Positions 27,601 through 36,905 of a DNA stretch of 64,000 nucleotides are shown piece after piece; the first letter of the stretch is position 1, and every line of letters begins with the position of its first letter. Position numbers and translations under genes: made by a program. Below the pieces are notes generated by a model that saw only the letters and a list, made by a program, of their open reading frames with translations, did not search any database and had not been told where the DNA came from. The stretch spans positions 40,022 through 104,021 of the forward strand of contig WPAE01000010.1 in NCBI GenBank assembly GCA_009773205.1, given 5' to 3'. This DNA is from Ignavibacteria bacterium. Its GTDB lineage: Bacteria; Bacteroidota; Ignavibacteria; Ignavibacteriales; Melioribacteraceae.

Positions 27601-29855
27601 ACCGCATCAGTAACAGAATCGAAAGTTATCTGCCACTGCTTTGCAGATTTCAGAAGTTCGTTTTCATATTCTCTTTGTTCGGTAATATCGTATGCAATAC
27701 CGCCTACAGATTCAACATTTTCGTTTTTATCGAATAGAGGAGTGTAATATATATCAAAGATTGTGTCTTCAATATTGAGAAACTCTCTTGATTCAGTTCC
27801 ATTTAGTGCTTTGTTAACCGCTAAGATTATATCCGGGTAGTTTTTGTACAATTCAAAAACGGAAAGACCAACAGCTTCGCCAGGTTTTAAGCCAAGTTTT
27901 GCAAGCCCGTTTCCTTCCGAAAGAGTAAAGACTCCGTTTTTATCAATCTTGAATACTACTATTGGAGACTTTTCTATTAAGAATTTTAATTGAAACTCGG
28001 TCTCTCTTAGTTTACTAAGCGCATTATTCTTTTCAGTTACATCATTTGCAACAACTAAAACTGCTGGCTCGCTATTAAAAACAATAGGAATTGCCTTTGC
28101 TTCTACATCAATAAGTTGTTTATCATAAAGATAAAATTTGAGTTCAAAATTAGAATGGTCTTGAGGGCTTTGGTTAAGCGTTCTTAGTTTTATGCCAGCT
28201 ATATATTTGTAATCGTTGTGTACATAATCGAACAGATTTTTACCTATTATTTGAGAAGAATCCTCTGCCCGAAACATTTTTAGGCATGCATCGTTAGCAA
28301 ACAAAACAATTCCATTCTTATGTACAAAAAGAGGAAATGGGGAAGAATCAACTAATTTTCGGTATCGTTCTTCGCTTTCTTGTAGAGATTTTTCATTAGC
28401 TATGTTTTGTGAAATATCGCTGTAAGCGGCAACAATACCTCCACCTGCTGCAATTGGCAGAGGCGCTGCTTTAACAGAAATCCAGGCAACATCTTTTTCG
28501 GATTTGTAAACACCCATCGCTATATTCGAAGCTGTTATACCTTCATTTAAAGCAATTACACTACAATATTCACTTGTAGGCATTACCGAGCCATCCGGGC
28601 GTATAACCTTCCAGCTTGGGCTGTCTATGTTTCTGCTGTTGTGTTCAGAAGTTGATATGCCGAATATTTCTTCTGCCGCTTTATTCGACTCAATTATTTT
28701 TCCTTTATTATCAGATATTGAAATTCCAATAGGAAAAGCGCTAAAAAGGGCTTTATATTTTTCTATTGTTTTGTTTAGTTCTTGTTCGGCAAGTTTCTTT
28801 TCGGTTATGTCTGTAAACTGGCAAATTTGAATTCCAACTGGGCTGCCTTCATGAAAAAGAGAGTTTATCTGAAGAACGAGATGTTTTTCTACTCCAAACT
28901 TATTTGTTATACGTGCTTCAAAGTTATAAGACTTTTGATGATCGCTTAAAGATTTATATGTAACTCTGCGTACAATATTTTTGTAAAACTCACGGTGTAT
29001 TAATTTATTTAGCCAAGACTCTATATTTGGCATTTCTTGGTGTGTATAACCGAAAAGTTTTTCTGCTGCTTTGTTGTAGTTTAAGCATAATCCGTTTTGT
29101 GCAATTGTAACTGTTGGTATTTCCGAATATTCAAAAACATTCCAAAGGTGTTTATACTCAGAATCGCGTAATTTTTTATCTAGACTTTTAGCCGTTTCAC
29201 GTATTATTTTATTGCTTTCCCTTGCTTGATTTTCTGCTGCTGCTCTAATACTTACTTCATGTTTCAAGTTTGCAACAGCATTTTCTAACTGAGAAGTTTT
29301 TTCTTCTATGCGCTCTTCTAACTGGTTGTTTAATTCTACTAATTCTATCTCTGTCTTTTTCTGCTCTGTTATGTCTTTTACCGCACCGTAATATTTAATA
29401 ACTCTTTTAAGCTTTTTATCATAAACCGGATTAAAAGTACCATGAAACCAAGTTACAACGCCCTCTTTTTTGATCAATCTAAATTGTGCAGTTACTTTTT
29501 TATTTGCGTAGATGGATTTGCTAACATTGGTAATAACAGAATGATCATCCGAGTGAAAATATTTTTTCCAAGTATTTGGTTTCAACAGGTTCTGGAATTG
29601 GAATCCGGTTTCTTTCTTAAATCCTTTAGTTATCCATTCAAGAGTCTTAGAATTATCGGGATTAATTATTACTGAAAAAATGAAATCGGAAGTAATTTCT
29701 GATACAAGCCGAACATGTTCGTCCGTAAATTGAGCGGTGCTCTTATACTTTCTTGCCGAAGAAGTTACGCTGCCAGTTAAGCTAACAGAACTTGCTCTGT
29801 TGTTTTTTAGCTTTGTCTTTTTTATGCTGCTATTTCTTTGTTTCTTTTTTTTCAT
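24615..29855 (-). CDS. hybrid histidine kinase with ten PAS domains and a receiver
   Basis: 1746 residues, no membrane segment. The N-terminus is basic (MKKKKQRNSS). Ten PAS/PAC units run from about residue 45 to 1345; most end in a D-I-T-E-(R/Q/K)-K type linker, for example VKDITEQKK, FTDITEKK, VRNITQRKE and IKDDITERKK. A coiled coil (about 165-235) separates the first two. HisKA follows with NMSHELRTPLNG, HATPase_c with LIDNAIKFTNKG, DTGIGIKEE and GLGLGLSLAKR, then a receiver (about 1625-1745) with LLVDISLGHGIDG and ALTGY. The sixth PAS unit has CPVQRM. The gene overlaps its upstream neighbour by 4 bp. The signals are unknown. Confidence 0.92.
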   Translation of the reverse strand: MKKKKQRNSSIKKTKLKNNRASSVSLTGSVTSSARKYKSTAQFTDEHVRLVSEITSDFIFSVIINPDNSKTLEWITKGFKKETGFQFQNLLKPNTWKKYFHSDDHSVITNVSKSIYANKKVTAQFRLIKKEGVVTWFHGTFNPVYDKKLKRVIKYYGAVKDITEQKKTEIELVELNNQLEERIEEKTSQLENAVANLKHEVSIRAAAENQARESNKIIRETAKSLDKKLRDSEYKHLWNVFEYSEIPTVTIAQNGLCLNYNKAAEKLFGYTHQEMPNIESWLNKLIHREFYKNIVRRVTYKSLSDHQKSYNFEARITNKFGVEKHLVLQINSLFHEGSPVGIQICQFTDITEKKLAEQELNKTIEKYKALFSAFPIGISISDNKGKIIESNKAAEEIFGISTSEHNSRNIDSPSWKVIRPDGSVMPTSEYCSVIALNEGITASNIAMGVYKSEKDVAWISVKAAPLPIAAGGGIVAAYSDISQNIANEKSLQESEERYRKLVDSSPFPLFVHKNGIVLFANDACLKMFRAEDSSQIIGKNLFDYVHNDYKYIAGIKLRTLNQSPQDHSNFELKFYLYDKQLIDVEAKAIPIVFNSEPAVLVVANDVTEKNNALSKLRETEFQLKFLIEKSPIVVFKIDKNGVFTLSEGNGLAKLGLKPGEAVGLSVFELYKNYPDIILAVNKALNGTESREFLNIEDTIFDIYYTPLFDKNENVESVGGIAYDITEQREYENELLKSAKQWQITFDSVTDAVFIVDLNSVIVKANKTSEKILGKPIDQIIGMHCFELVHGTSKPHAECPVQRMKITRQRETMIYQSGEKWYYVTADPIFDDAGKLTAAVHSISDITERHIIQEKLEKSEALYRLISENTADVIWILDLKTTTFVYVSQSVYKLSGYTPEEIYKLSLEDMFTKESYAKAVDKLKKNLEIISSQKTDLENITDEFNQVHKDGRIVPIEVSTTLLFNDEGLPVSLLGVTRDLTDRKEAHKKLAESEARYRKIVEISPEAIFVHHENKFLFANRSALELFAVSSLEELNAKNFYDYFHPDSYELVKERKEIISSGKAEQLLPAELKIINASGILVYIESIATALEFNGIRAIQSVVRNITQRKENERALKESQDRFRQVVEYSPSAILIHQNRKIVYANPAAVHLLRAITLEELHNRNIMDFIHADCQDLVTERIWASANTMQPLPPTEERIIRLDGKELEVELVSVPFYLNNSLAFQLIIRDITEEKAKTERLRKLSHAVEQNIASVIITDCNGIIEYANPRASELTGYSLTEILGQTPSLFNSGLQSKDFYKRLWSTILAGNEWRGEFQNKKKNGEIFWEFATISPIKNEAGKITHFVSIKDDITERKKFDDEMLIVKDEAEHAYKVKNSLLANMSHELRTPLNGIIGFSQLLKDYVGDQDAQMMLDKIIKSGQRLSSTFTEILSLSELEMGDVEIKNSQVDLALFCQEMKLLFVDRAEAKNLSLEVDLSTETLNTYSDEGWLARITTHLIDNAIKFTNKGSITIHLNSSVIKNEIEYAVINIIDTGIGIKEEAQSSLFKEFRQVSEGTRRDFEGLGLGLSLAKRMAMNLSCLVTFESEFGKGSTFSIWIPLLIEIPAEKLFPEQAILNDTTKDRAKELQILLVEDNPLNIDVVEKFLSKTGSVTPVRNGEAAVKAAKSSMFDLLLVDISLGHGIDGIEVLKQIRLLENYTNVPAIALTGYVSETNKRRFQAAGFNGFLGKPFEKKDLLNYISKIFSA

Positions 29856-32800
29856 TTGATCATTTCGTGTTTAGGAATACTGAAACTAAAAGTACTGCCG
29901 GAGTTTTCGATGCTTTCAACCCACAGCTTTCCGTTGTGTTTTTCAACAAATTCTTTGCAAAGCGTAAGCCCTAAACCGGATCCGCCTTCATCTTTAGTTC
30001 CTCTTCTAACAAAATGAGAATCAATCTTAAAAAGTTTTGGCAAATGCTCTTTGGGAATGCCGATTCCATTATCAATAATAGAAACTAATAAATCTTTCTC
30101 GCTCTGCAAAACTTTAAGAATTATTGAACCGTTCTCTTTTGAAAATTTAACTGCATTAGACAATAAATTTCTTACAACCGTGCAAAACATATTTTTATCG
30201 TAAACGGCATTAATCTTTTCGCTGCAAATAAAATTGAAAATTATGTTTTTCTTTTCAATCGCTGTTTTGAAATGAGTTATTATTTCCTTTATATCGTGCA
30301 GAGGAAGGTTTTTTTCGGGGTTGAATTCTAGAACGCCTCTCTGAATTCTGCTCCAAGTAAGCAAATCTTCCAGAAGAGAGAATTGATTTTTCAATCCCTC
30401 GTGAAGTTTTTTTTCGTATTTAATTCTTTCTTCGCAGCTAAGTTCTTCTTCGTTTAAAATTGAAGAAATACCAAGCAAACCTTGAAACGGGCTTCTTAAA
30501 TCGTGAGCTATTATAGAGAAAAATTTGTCTTTAGCAGCATTAGTTTCGCGTAAGATGCTTTCGGATTTGATCAGCTTTTGTTCTGCTGTTTTTCTTTCTG
30601 TAATATCTTCAATAGTTCCTTCGTAATAAAGAGTATGCCCGGATGAATCTTTAACAACTCTTGCATTTTCTCTTATATAAATGATTTCGCCAATCTTCTT
30701 CTTCATGGAATATTCGTTGCCGGTTAGTTTACCTTTCTCTTCAAGTTCGGCAAGAAAATCTTTTCTTGTTAAATCGGAAGCATATACATCATTTTCAATA
30801 TCTAGGTTTCTTATTTCGTCTAAAGAATTGTAGCCAAGCATTCTTACAAGAGCGGGATTTGCAATAAGTATTTCTTCTTTTGGCGTTGATCGGTAAATAC
30901 CAATCGGCGAGTCTTCATAAATACTTCTGAATCTTTCTTCGCTTTCAATAATTTTTTGTTCATTTTTTTTAAGTTCAGATATATCTCTTCCAATTGCAAT
31001 TATCACATCCTGTCCGTAATATTTACTTCGGTTAATCATCACATTCTTAAAAAACACTTCACCGTTTTTACGCATGCCGTAAAAATCGAATTGATGAACG
31101 TTGCCTGTTAAATAAGTTTCTCTTAGATAACCGGCAACTTTTTCTAAGTCATTCATACCTTCGGGAGATAAATACGCCGGCGTTTTGCCAATAAACTCTT
31201 TTCTTTCGTAACCATACATTTTTACAGCGCCGCTGTTCACATCTATGAAATATCCATCTTTATCTAAAATGTAAATTGCGTCTATCATTGAATCAAACAA
31301 CTCACGGTAGCTTTCTTCTCTTATTTTAAGCTCTGCTTCATTACGCTTTCGCTCGGTTATATCTCTAACAATAGCAATAATTACTTCTTTATTGTTCCAT
31401 GTACTTTTACGCAGCGATACCTCTACATCAAAAGACAAACCGCTTATTGGTTTTTTTGCTCTCCACTCGAAATGGAGGCTTGTTTCTTTCTTTGTGTTAT
31501 CCCAAAGATCATTTAAACGTAACATTTGATTTGCTGTATCGGCAGTTAAATCACGAACATTAGATTGTTGTAGCTGATGCTTTGAGGTTTCATATAATTC
31601 TGCCGCTCGGTCGTTTGCCTCAATAACGTTTCCATGCAAATCGTGAATTAAAAGAGCATCGCTTATATTTTTGACAACCGCTCTAAAATTATTTTCGGAA
31701 ATTGCTAAAGATTGTTCGTAAGCTTTGCGTTCGGTTATATCGGCTGCAACCGCAATAATAACATCCCTGCCAAAATACTTGCCTTTGCTAACATTAACTT
31801 GTTTAGGGAAAACTTCACCATTCTTTCTTTTTCCCCAGAACTCAAAAGCAGTTGGACCATTACCGGCAAATGTGAAATTTATATATTTAGCAACTTGCTG
31901 AAGGTCGTTTAAGTCTGGCGCAGAAAGAAATTCTGGTGTTTTGCCAATAAAGTATTCTCGAGGATATCCATACATTTTTTCAGCGCCGTTATTTACATCA
32001 AGAAAAATTCCACTTTGATCCTGAATATAGATAGCATGATTAATCGAATTGAACAAACCTCTAAAACTTTCTTCACTGTTTTTTAGTGTTTCTTGAATTT
32101 GCTTAGTTTCGGTTACATCTGTTGCCACACAAATACGGGCATCTTTTCCTTCGTGAATAATACTTTGCGCTCTAATATCAACGTATATTGTTGAACCATC
32201 TTTCTTAATGTGCCTCCAGTATTGTGTGTAGGCAAATTTCTTTTCTTTTTTAATTCGATTTATAATTTCTTCTATTCTAATCCAATCCTCTTTTTGAGAT
32301 AGGTCTTTCAAAGACATGGAAAGAAACTCGGCTGTAGTGTAACCGTAATAATTACATGCAGAGTCGTTTACGGCAATAATGCTAAGCGTGTCTAAATCAT
32401 AAATAAACATTGGATGCGGGTTTGTGTTAAATAAAGTTCTATAACTTTTTTCTTTAATAATTATTTCTTGTTCCAATTTTCGCTTTTCAGTAACATCTCT
32501 TTGAATGCCGAACAAACCTGTTACATAATTATTTTCTTTAAAAAGAAAATACTCCGCTTCGACAAGCATCTCTGTTCCATCCAATCTCCTTTCTTCTGTG
32601 ATAATAGTTGCCTGTCCTAAATCGAGTATCTTTTTGCAAGCTTCTATGCCCTGAGTTAAATCGTGCACAAAAAAATCAGCCGGAGACAAGCCGATAATAT
32701 CTTTTTCTTCAGCGAGATATTGATCTAAAAAAGCTTGGTTAACTTTAGTAATTCTTTGTTCGTAGAAAAACTTGTGAAATGCTTCATCTTTTCTAGACTT

Positions 32801-32971
32801 ATCATCCCAGTTAATTGGAAAGTCTAAAGCCATAAAGAAAAATCCGTCTAGCGATTGTTTGAAAAAGGCTTCGAGTTCTACGCCTTGTGTGGGCTGAATA
32901 TTCGAGTTGTTGGAATTTTTAGCAGTACACTCGCCGGATTTATTGTTTGTAGATTTCTTAGTGCTCATCAA
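29852..32971 (-). CDS. histidine kinase with six PAS domains
   Basis: 1039 residues, cytoplasmic. Six PAS/PAC units span about 40-795. The third and fifth are close internal duplicates, sharing the YGY–EYFIGKTP / KEFIGKTPAYLS segment and the following F-F or F-P-K block. The HisKA domain has FFSIIAHDLRSPFQGLL and the HATPase_c domain has NLLSNAVKFSKENG, DNGIGIPKEHL and GGSGLGLTLCKEF. There is no receiver. The stop overlaps the ATG of the ten-PAS hybrid kinase by 4 bp, so the pair should be made together. The H-box (AHDLRSP) matches those of the two kinases at 33.9-36.9 kb, indicating common descent. Confidence 0.92.
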   Translation of the reverse strand: MMSTKKSTNNKSGECTAKNSNNSNIQPTQGVELEAFFKQSLDGFFFMALDFPINWDDKSRKDEAFHKFFYEQRITKVNQAFLDQYLAEEKDIIGLSPADFFVHDLTQGIEACKKILDLGQATIITEERRLDGTEMLVEAEYFLFKENNYVTGLFGIQRDVTEKRKLEQEIIIKEKSYRTLFNTNPHPMFIYDLDTLSIIAVNDSACNYYGYTTAEFLSMSLKDLSQKEDWIRIEEIINRIKKEKKFAYTQYWRHIKKDGSTIYVDIRAQSIIHEGKDARICVATDVTETKQIQETLKNSEESFRGLFNSINHAIYIQDQSGIFLDVNNGAEKMYGYPREYFIGKTPEFLSAPDLNDLQQVAKYINFTFAGNGPTAFEFWGKRKNGEVFPKQVNVSKGKYFGRDVIIAVAADITERKAYEQSLAISENNFRAVVKNISDALLIHDLHGNVIEANDRAAELYETSKHQLQQSNVRDLTADTANQMLRLNDLWDNTKKETSLHFEWRAKKPISGLSFDVEVSLRKSTWNNKEVIIAIVRDITERKRNEAELKIREESYRELFDSMIDAIYILDKDGYFIDVNSGAVKMYGYERKEFIGKTPAYLSPEGMNDLEKVAGYLRETYLTGNVHQFDFYGMRKNGEVFFKNVMINRSKYYGQDVIIAIGRDISELKKNEQKIIESEERFRSIYEDSPIGIYRSTPKEEILIANPALVRMLGYNSLDEIRNLDIENDVYASDLTRKDFLAELEEKGKLTGNEYSMKKKIGEIIYIRENARVVKDSSGHTLYYEGTIEDITERKTAEQKLIKSESILRETNAAKDKFFSIIAHDLRSPFQGLLGISSILNEEELSCEERIKYEKKLHEGLKNQFSLLEDLLTWSRIQRGVLEFNPEKNLPLHDIKEIITHFKTAIEKKNIIFNFICSEKINAVYDKNMFCTVVRNLLSNAVKFSKENGSIILKVLQSEKDLLVSIIDNGIGIPKEHLPKLFKIDSHFVRRGTKDEGGSGLGLTLCKEFVEKHNGKLWVESIENSGSTFSFSIPKHEMIK

Positions 32972-33136
32972 GAATCCTATCTTAAGTTGATTCTTTTGTA
33001 ATTGTGCTTCTGTTGTTTTTTCTCGCAGAGCCGCAAAGAAAGAACAGCATCTAAATGCTTTTTCTGTTTCTCGTAAAAATACTACATCAGCAAGTTTCTA
33101 TTAGAATAATTCATAAAATTCAATTCATGTGCAGCT

Positions 33137-33916
33137 TCAATTACCTAACACTTTTTTAAGAATTTCGTTCTTGAACGCTTCATTGTTATCTGTTTTTATG
33201 ATTACATCGTCAAAAACAAAAACTTTGAGTGAAACCGCTTTAATATCAAAAACCATCAAAAAAATAGAAACTTCATCTTCGGAAGCAGCTTCACGAATCT
33301 TTTGAGTAATTATCCGCTTATCGAGCAGTCCTACATTATCGCTAACAATTATATATCTTGGCGAAAACTTAGGGAATATAGAAATTGTCTCTGTTCCGTT
33401 TTTAGCATCTTGAATTATAAATTTGTCTCCAACCAATTTATGAAACAGTTCGCGCGATTTATTGTCGGTTTCCACAAATAATAATCTTGGAGCGCCAACA
33501 TTTTCTTTATTCAAGCCATCAACTGAGGAAGTAGTACTTCCTCCTAAGCGTTTTACAATAACTTTGTTTATTCTTTTTACTGTTTCAGTAGCATCTATTG
33601 GTTTTAATAAATAATCGCGAATGCCTTTTCCCATTAAAGAGCCTGCAATATCTTTATCGCTTAATGCAGAAATAACCATAACTGGAATGCTTCTGTATAA
33701 AGGATTTGTGCGAAGAATTCCTAACAATTGGTCTCCACCCATTACGGGCATAGAAATATCAAGTAAAATAATACTTGGCAGTTCCGATTTCAAAATGTGT
33801 AAAGCAGTTTCACCGTTTTCTGCTTCTGTAACAGTACAAGCAAAATTCTTTTTCAGAATAGTTTTAAGCAACACTCTAGCCGAGCCGTCATCTTCAATGA
33901 TCAAGAACTTAATCAA
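33137..33916 (-). CDS. response regulator with one canonical and one degenerate receiver
   Basis: 259 residues. The first receiver (1-125) has LIIEDDGSARVLLK, the phosphoacceptor Asp in SIILLDISMPVMGG, VISAL and the KPI lysine. The second half (about 145-259) has receiver-like periodicity (PRLLFVETDNKSRELFHKL) but no aspartate at the expected strand (YIIVSDNVGLLDKR), so it is probably not phosphorylated. No DNA-binding or enzymatic domain is present. The TTG start (33916) overlaps the upstream kinase stop as TTGA, with AAAGGAA in front. It is the obvious partner of the flanking kinases. Confidence 0.88.
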   Translation of the reverse strand: MIKFLIIEDDGSARVLLKTILKKNFACTVTEAENGETALHILKSELPSIILLDISMPVMGGDQLLGILRTNPLYRSIPVMVISALSDKDIAGSLMGKGIRDYLLKPIDATETVKRINKVIVKRLGGSTTSSVDGLNKENVGAPRLLFVETDNKSRELFHKLVGDKFIIQDAKNGTETISIFPKFSPRYIIVSDNVGLLDKRIITQKIREAASEDEVSIFLMVFDIKAVSLKVFVFDDVIIKTDNNEAFKNEILKKVLGN

Positions 33917-35400
33917 AGCGGTTTCCTTTCTTTTATATTGTCGTCAAACTTCTGCAAAGTAAAACTAAATACTGCTCCATTGCCAACATCGCTTTCTACC
34001 CATATATTTCCCTTGTGCATCTTAACAAATTCTTTGCATAACATTAAGCCTAATCCTGTTCCTTTTTCTTTGGCTGTTCCTAAAGTTGTAATTGTACAGT
34101 TACTATCGCATAGCATTTTTAAGTGCTCTTCTTTAATGCCAACGCCATAGTCTTTAACAGAAATTTTTACATATTCGTTGTAATTAACGGCGCTGATTTC
34201 AATTATTCCGCCAGCATTAGAAAATTTAATTGCATTGCTAACCAAGTTAAGTATTATAGATTGCAGCATATTGCTGTCTGCAAAGCAAACAAGTTCCGGC
34301 TCTATTTGGTTTATAATTCTTATTTGTTTGTTAGAGGCAACTGCATTAAGCAGTCTGGAAATTTTATCTACAGTTATATAAGGCAGTAATTCTTGCGGTT
34401 CATAAGCAATTTTACCGCTTTGAATTCTTGACCATTCTAACAAGTTGTTCAGCAAACTATTAGTAGTTCTTGCAATTTCGCTTATGTGTCCGGCAAATTC
34501 TTTAACTTCTTCTTTAGATAGCACATCGTATTCCTCGTATAAAATTTCTGCATAACTTAATAAGCCGTTAATTGGCGAGCGTAAATCGTGCCCAATAATC
34601 GAAAAGAATTTATCCTTAGTTGAGTTGAGTTGTTTTAGTTCTTCGGTAAACTTCAGAACTTGGCTCTCAGCAATTTTTTGCTGTGTTATGTCTCGTAATA
34701 TTATTAACGCTTGGTCATGCCCGCGTATAGTAAACCGAGCTTCAAAATATTTTTCTACGCCAAATAAATTGTGAATAAAATCAAAAGAATGAGACTCGCC
34801 GCTTTGTAATGTACTTGCTATGTTAGTTAAACAAGCGTTTACTACTTCTTCGTCAAATATGTCTTTTAGCAGAACAGAACTGCTTAATGGCTTTCCTAAA
34901 AAAACTTGATCGAAGTTGTTTTTAGATTCAACAATCTCTCCGTATCTGGTAACGATTAAAATATAATCCGGTATTGCTTTTAAAATTGAATAATCGCTTG
35001 ATTTTATATCCTGAAAAAGCTTATCAATTAAACTCTTTTCCGATATGTCTTCAATAACGCAGTCGTAAAAGATTGTTCCCTCGTTTTTACTAACTTCATG
35101 CCCAAACTCTCTAAGCAGTATTTTGCGGTTGTCTTTTGTTGTCCATCTATATTCATAAAAAGTTTTTTGCGAATCTTTGATAAAATCAGATAAACGTTGC
35201 GGGTCGAAACATTTTTGCAAAGCAGCAGAAGATTTTACGCCGGCTTGTAGTTCTTCTAAACTTTCAAAACCAAGAAGTTTGAGCATAAACATATTTGCAT
35301 AAACCGGGTTTCCGCTGCTATCTACACGAAAGACGCCAAATCCAAAGTTGTCTAATGTCTTGGCGCTGCATTTTTCGATATGGCTAAAATTTGTGTGCAT
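33913..35400 (-). CDS. PAS histidine kinase
   Basis: About 495 residues. Two PAS units (roughly 10-125 and 135-255, ending YDCVIEDISEKS and LIILRDITQQKIAE), a short coiled coil, HisKA with FFSIIGHDLRSPINGLLSY and HATPase_c with LVSNAIKFSNAGG, DYGVGIKEEHL and GTGLGLMLCKEF. There is no membrane segment. A GTG at 35430 would start within the preceding kinase gene (16-bp overlap). I prefer the ATG at 35400, 15 bp after that gene's stop; neither has a strong ribosome-binding site. It is coupled to the response regulator gene downstream. Confidence 0.88.
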   Translation of the reverse strand: MHTNFSHIEKCSAKTLDNFGFGVFRVDSSGNPVYANMFMLKLLGFESLEELQAGVKSSAALQKCFDPQRLSDFIKDSQKTFYEYRWTTKDNRKILLREFGHEVSKNEGTIFYDCVIEDISEKSLIDKLFQDIKSSDYSILKAIPDYILIVTRYGEIVESKNNFDQVFLGKPLSSSVLLKDIFDEEVVNACLTNIASTLQSGESHSFDFIHNLFGVEKYFEARFTIRGHDQALIILRDITQQKIAESQVLKFTEELKQLNSTKDKFFSIIGHDLRSPINGLLSYAEILYEEYDVLSKEEVKEFAGHISEIARTTNSLLNNLLEWSRIQSGKIAYEPQELLPYITVDKISRLLNAVASNKQIRIINQIEPELVCFADSNMLQSIILNLVSNAIKFSNAGGIIEISAVNYNEYVKISVKDYGVGIKEEHLKMLCDSNCTITTLGTAKEKGTGLGLMLCKEFVKMHKGNIWVESDVGNGAVFSFTLQKFDDNIKERKPL

Positions 35401-35414
35401 TAATTGAATTTGTA

Positions 35415-36905
35415 TTATTCGTTTCTCCACGCTGGTAGTATAAATTTGAATTTCGTTCCAATGCCAAGTTCACTTTCAACTTTTAGATTGCCGCCTTGTC
35501 TTTCAATCATTTCTTTGCAAAGAATTACGCCTAAGCCGGTTCCTTTTTCGTGTTCGGTTCCAAGCGAAGTATGATTTGCATCAATTCTAAAAATCTTTTC
35601 AATTACTTCCGCGCTCATTCCTATTCCGGTATCGGCAACTGTTATTTCATGAAATCCATTTACAGGCAAAGAAGAAATAGTAATGTTTCCTCCGCGGGGC
35701 GTAAACTTTATAGCATTGCTTAGTAAATTTTCTAATATGGAATTCATCATTCTTTCATCTGCATTTACATAAGGCTCTACGTTAATTTGATTTATGATTT
35801 TTATTTCTTTGCGCTCGGCATTTGCTGAGACTAAACTTTCTGCATACAAAACTGCTTCATAAAGTTGAAGCATAGCAGGTGTGCAATTCATCTTGCCGGT
35901 TTGAAGCCGTGACCAATCAAGCAAGTTCTCTATTAGCTTAAATGTATTTTTGGACAGTTTGTCTAACGAAGTGATAAATTCTTTCATTTCTTCTTTGCTT
36001 AAGCTTTCGAACTCATCCAACAGCAAAGAAGAATATCCCATTATTCCAGCAAATGGACTTTTCAAATCGTGCGCTAAAATGGAAAAGAACTTATCTTTTT
36101 CGGCGTTAAGTTCTTTCTGTTTAGATTCGGATTCCTCTAATTGTGCGCTCAAAACAACAAGTTCTGCCGAACGCTCCTCAATTAAATCGCGCTGAAATTG
36201 CAGTTCATCAACTAAATCTTCTATTCTTTGCTGCTCGGCTTTATGCCCGGAGATATCTCGAACAATATCCAAAATTCTTTTATCGGCTAAAACCTGCCTC
36301 AAAACCTCTGCGTAAAAATGTTCTCCACTTTTTCTTACCAACACACATTCAAATTGGCTAACATTATCTATGCATTCAAGCTTATTAATATTAAGCTGTT
36401 TAGGATCTGATGAAAAGTCTTGTAGAAATTTACCTAATAATTCAGATTCGGAGTAATTGAGCAGTTTACTGCATGCTGGATTGACACTGCATATTTTACC
36501 ATTAGAAGCAGAAATAAATACCGCTTCAGCCATTTGATCGAAAACCAATAGCAATGAATCGGCTTGATGTTTAATCTTATGCCGCACAGATTTTACTTGA
36601 GTAAAGGCAAAACCGGATGCAGCCGAAACAATTAAAAAAACAATTCCAAGAAAGGCATGTTCCGAAATATTTATTAAGCCAACCGCGGTTGTGGATGCAA
36701 TGAACAAAAACATAACTGTAAGCAAAAGAGAAATTATTTTAAGTTTTTTCCATGCTTTGGCAAGTCCGTATCTTTCTGAAGAAAAAATTTTCTGTAAACC
36801 TTTTCTACCCTTCAAAAAAACAATTTTAGCAATATTCTTATTGTTTTCTACCTGCAATTGAACTCCAAATATTCCATACTCTGCTATCCGCAAATCAAGT
36901 GCCAT
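35415..36905 (-). CDS. membrane-anchored PAS histidine kinase
   Basis: About 496 residues. Two hydrophobic helices (IISLLLTVMFLFIASTTAV and AFLGIVFLIVSAASGFAFT) lie at about 55-110, with almost no periplasmic loop. One PAS domain follows (FDQMAEAVFISASNGKI to LDIVRDISGHK), then a long coiled coil, HisKA (FFSILAHDLKSPFAGIMGY) and HATPase_c (NLLSNAIKFTPRGG, DTGIGMSAEV, GTGLGVILCKEM). Met at 36905 is chosen; the longer frame to 36950 adds 15 residues without support. It is the first gene of the five-gene kinase cluster on this strand. Confidence 0.87.
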   Translation of the reverse strand: MALDLRIAEYGIFGVQLQVENNKNIAKIVFLKGRKGLQKIFSSERYGLAKAWKKLKIISLLLTVMFLFIASTTAVGLINISEHAFLGIVFLIVSAASGFAFTQVKSVRHKIKHQADSLLLVFDQMAEAVFISASNGKICSVNPACSKLLNYSESELLGKFLQDFSSDPKQLNINKLECIDNVSQFECVLVRKSGEHFYAEVLRQVLADKRILDIVRDISGHKAEQQRIEDLVDELQFQRDLIEERSAELVVLSAQLEESESKQKELNAEKDKFFSILAHDLKSPFAGIMGYSSLLLDEFESLSKEEMKEFITSLDKLSKNTFKLIENLLDWSRLQTGKMNCTPAMLQLYEAVLYAESLVSANAERKEIKIINQINVEPYVNADERMMNSILENLLSNAIKFTPRGGNITISSLPVNGFHEITVADTGIGMSAEVIEKIFRIDANHTSLGTEHEKGTGLGVILCKEMIERQGGNLKVESELGIGTKFKFILPAWRNE

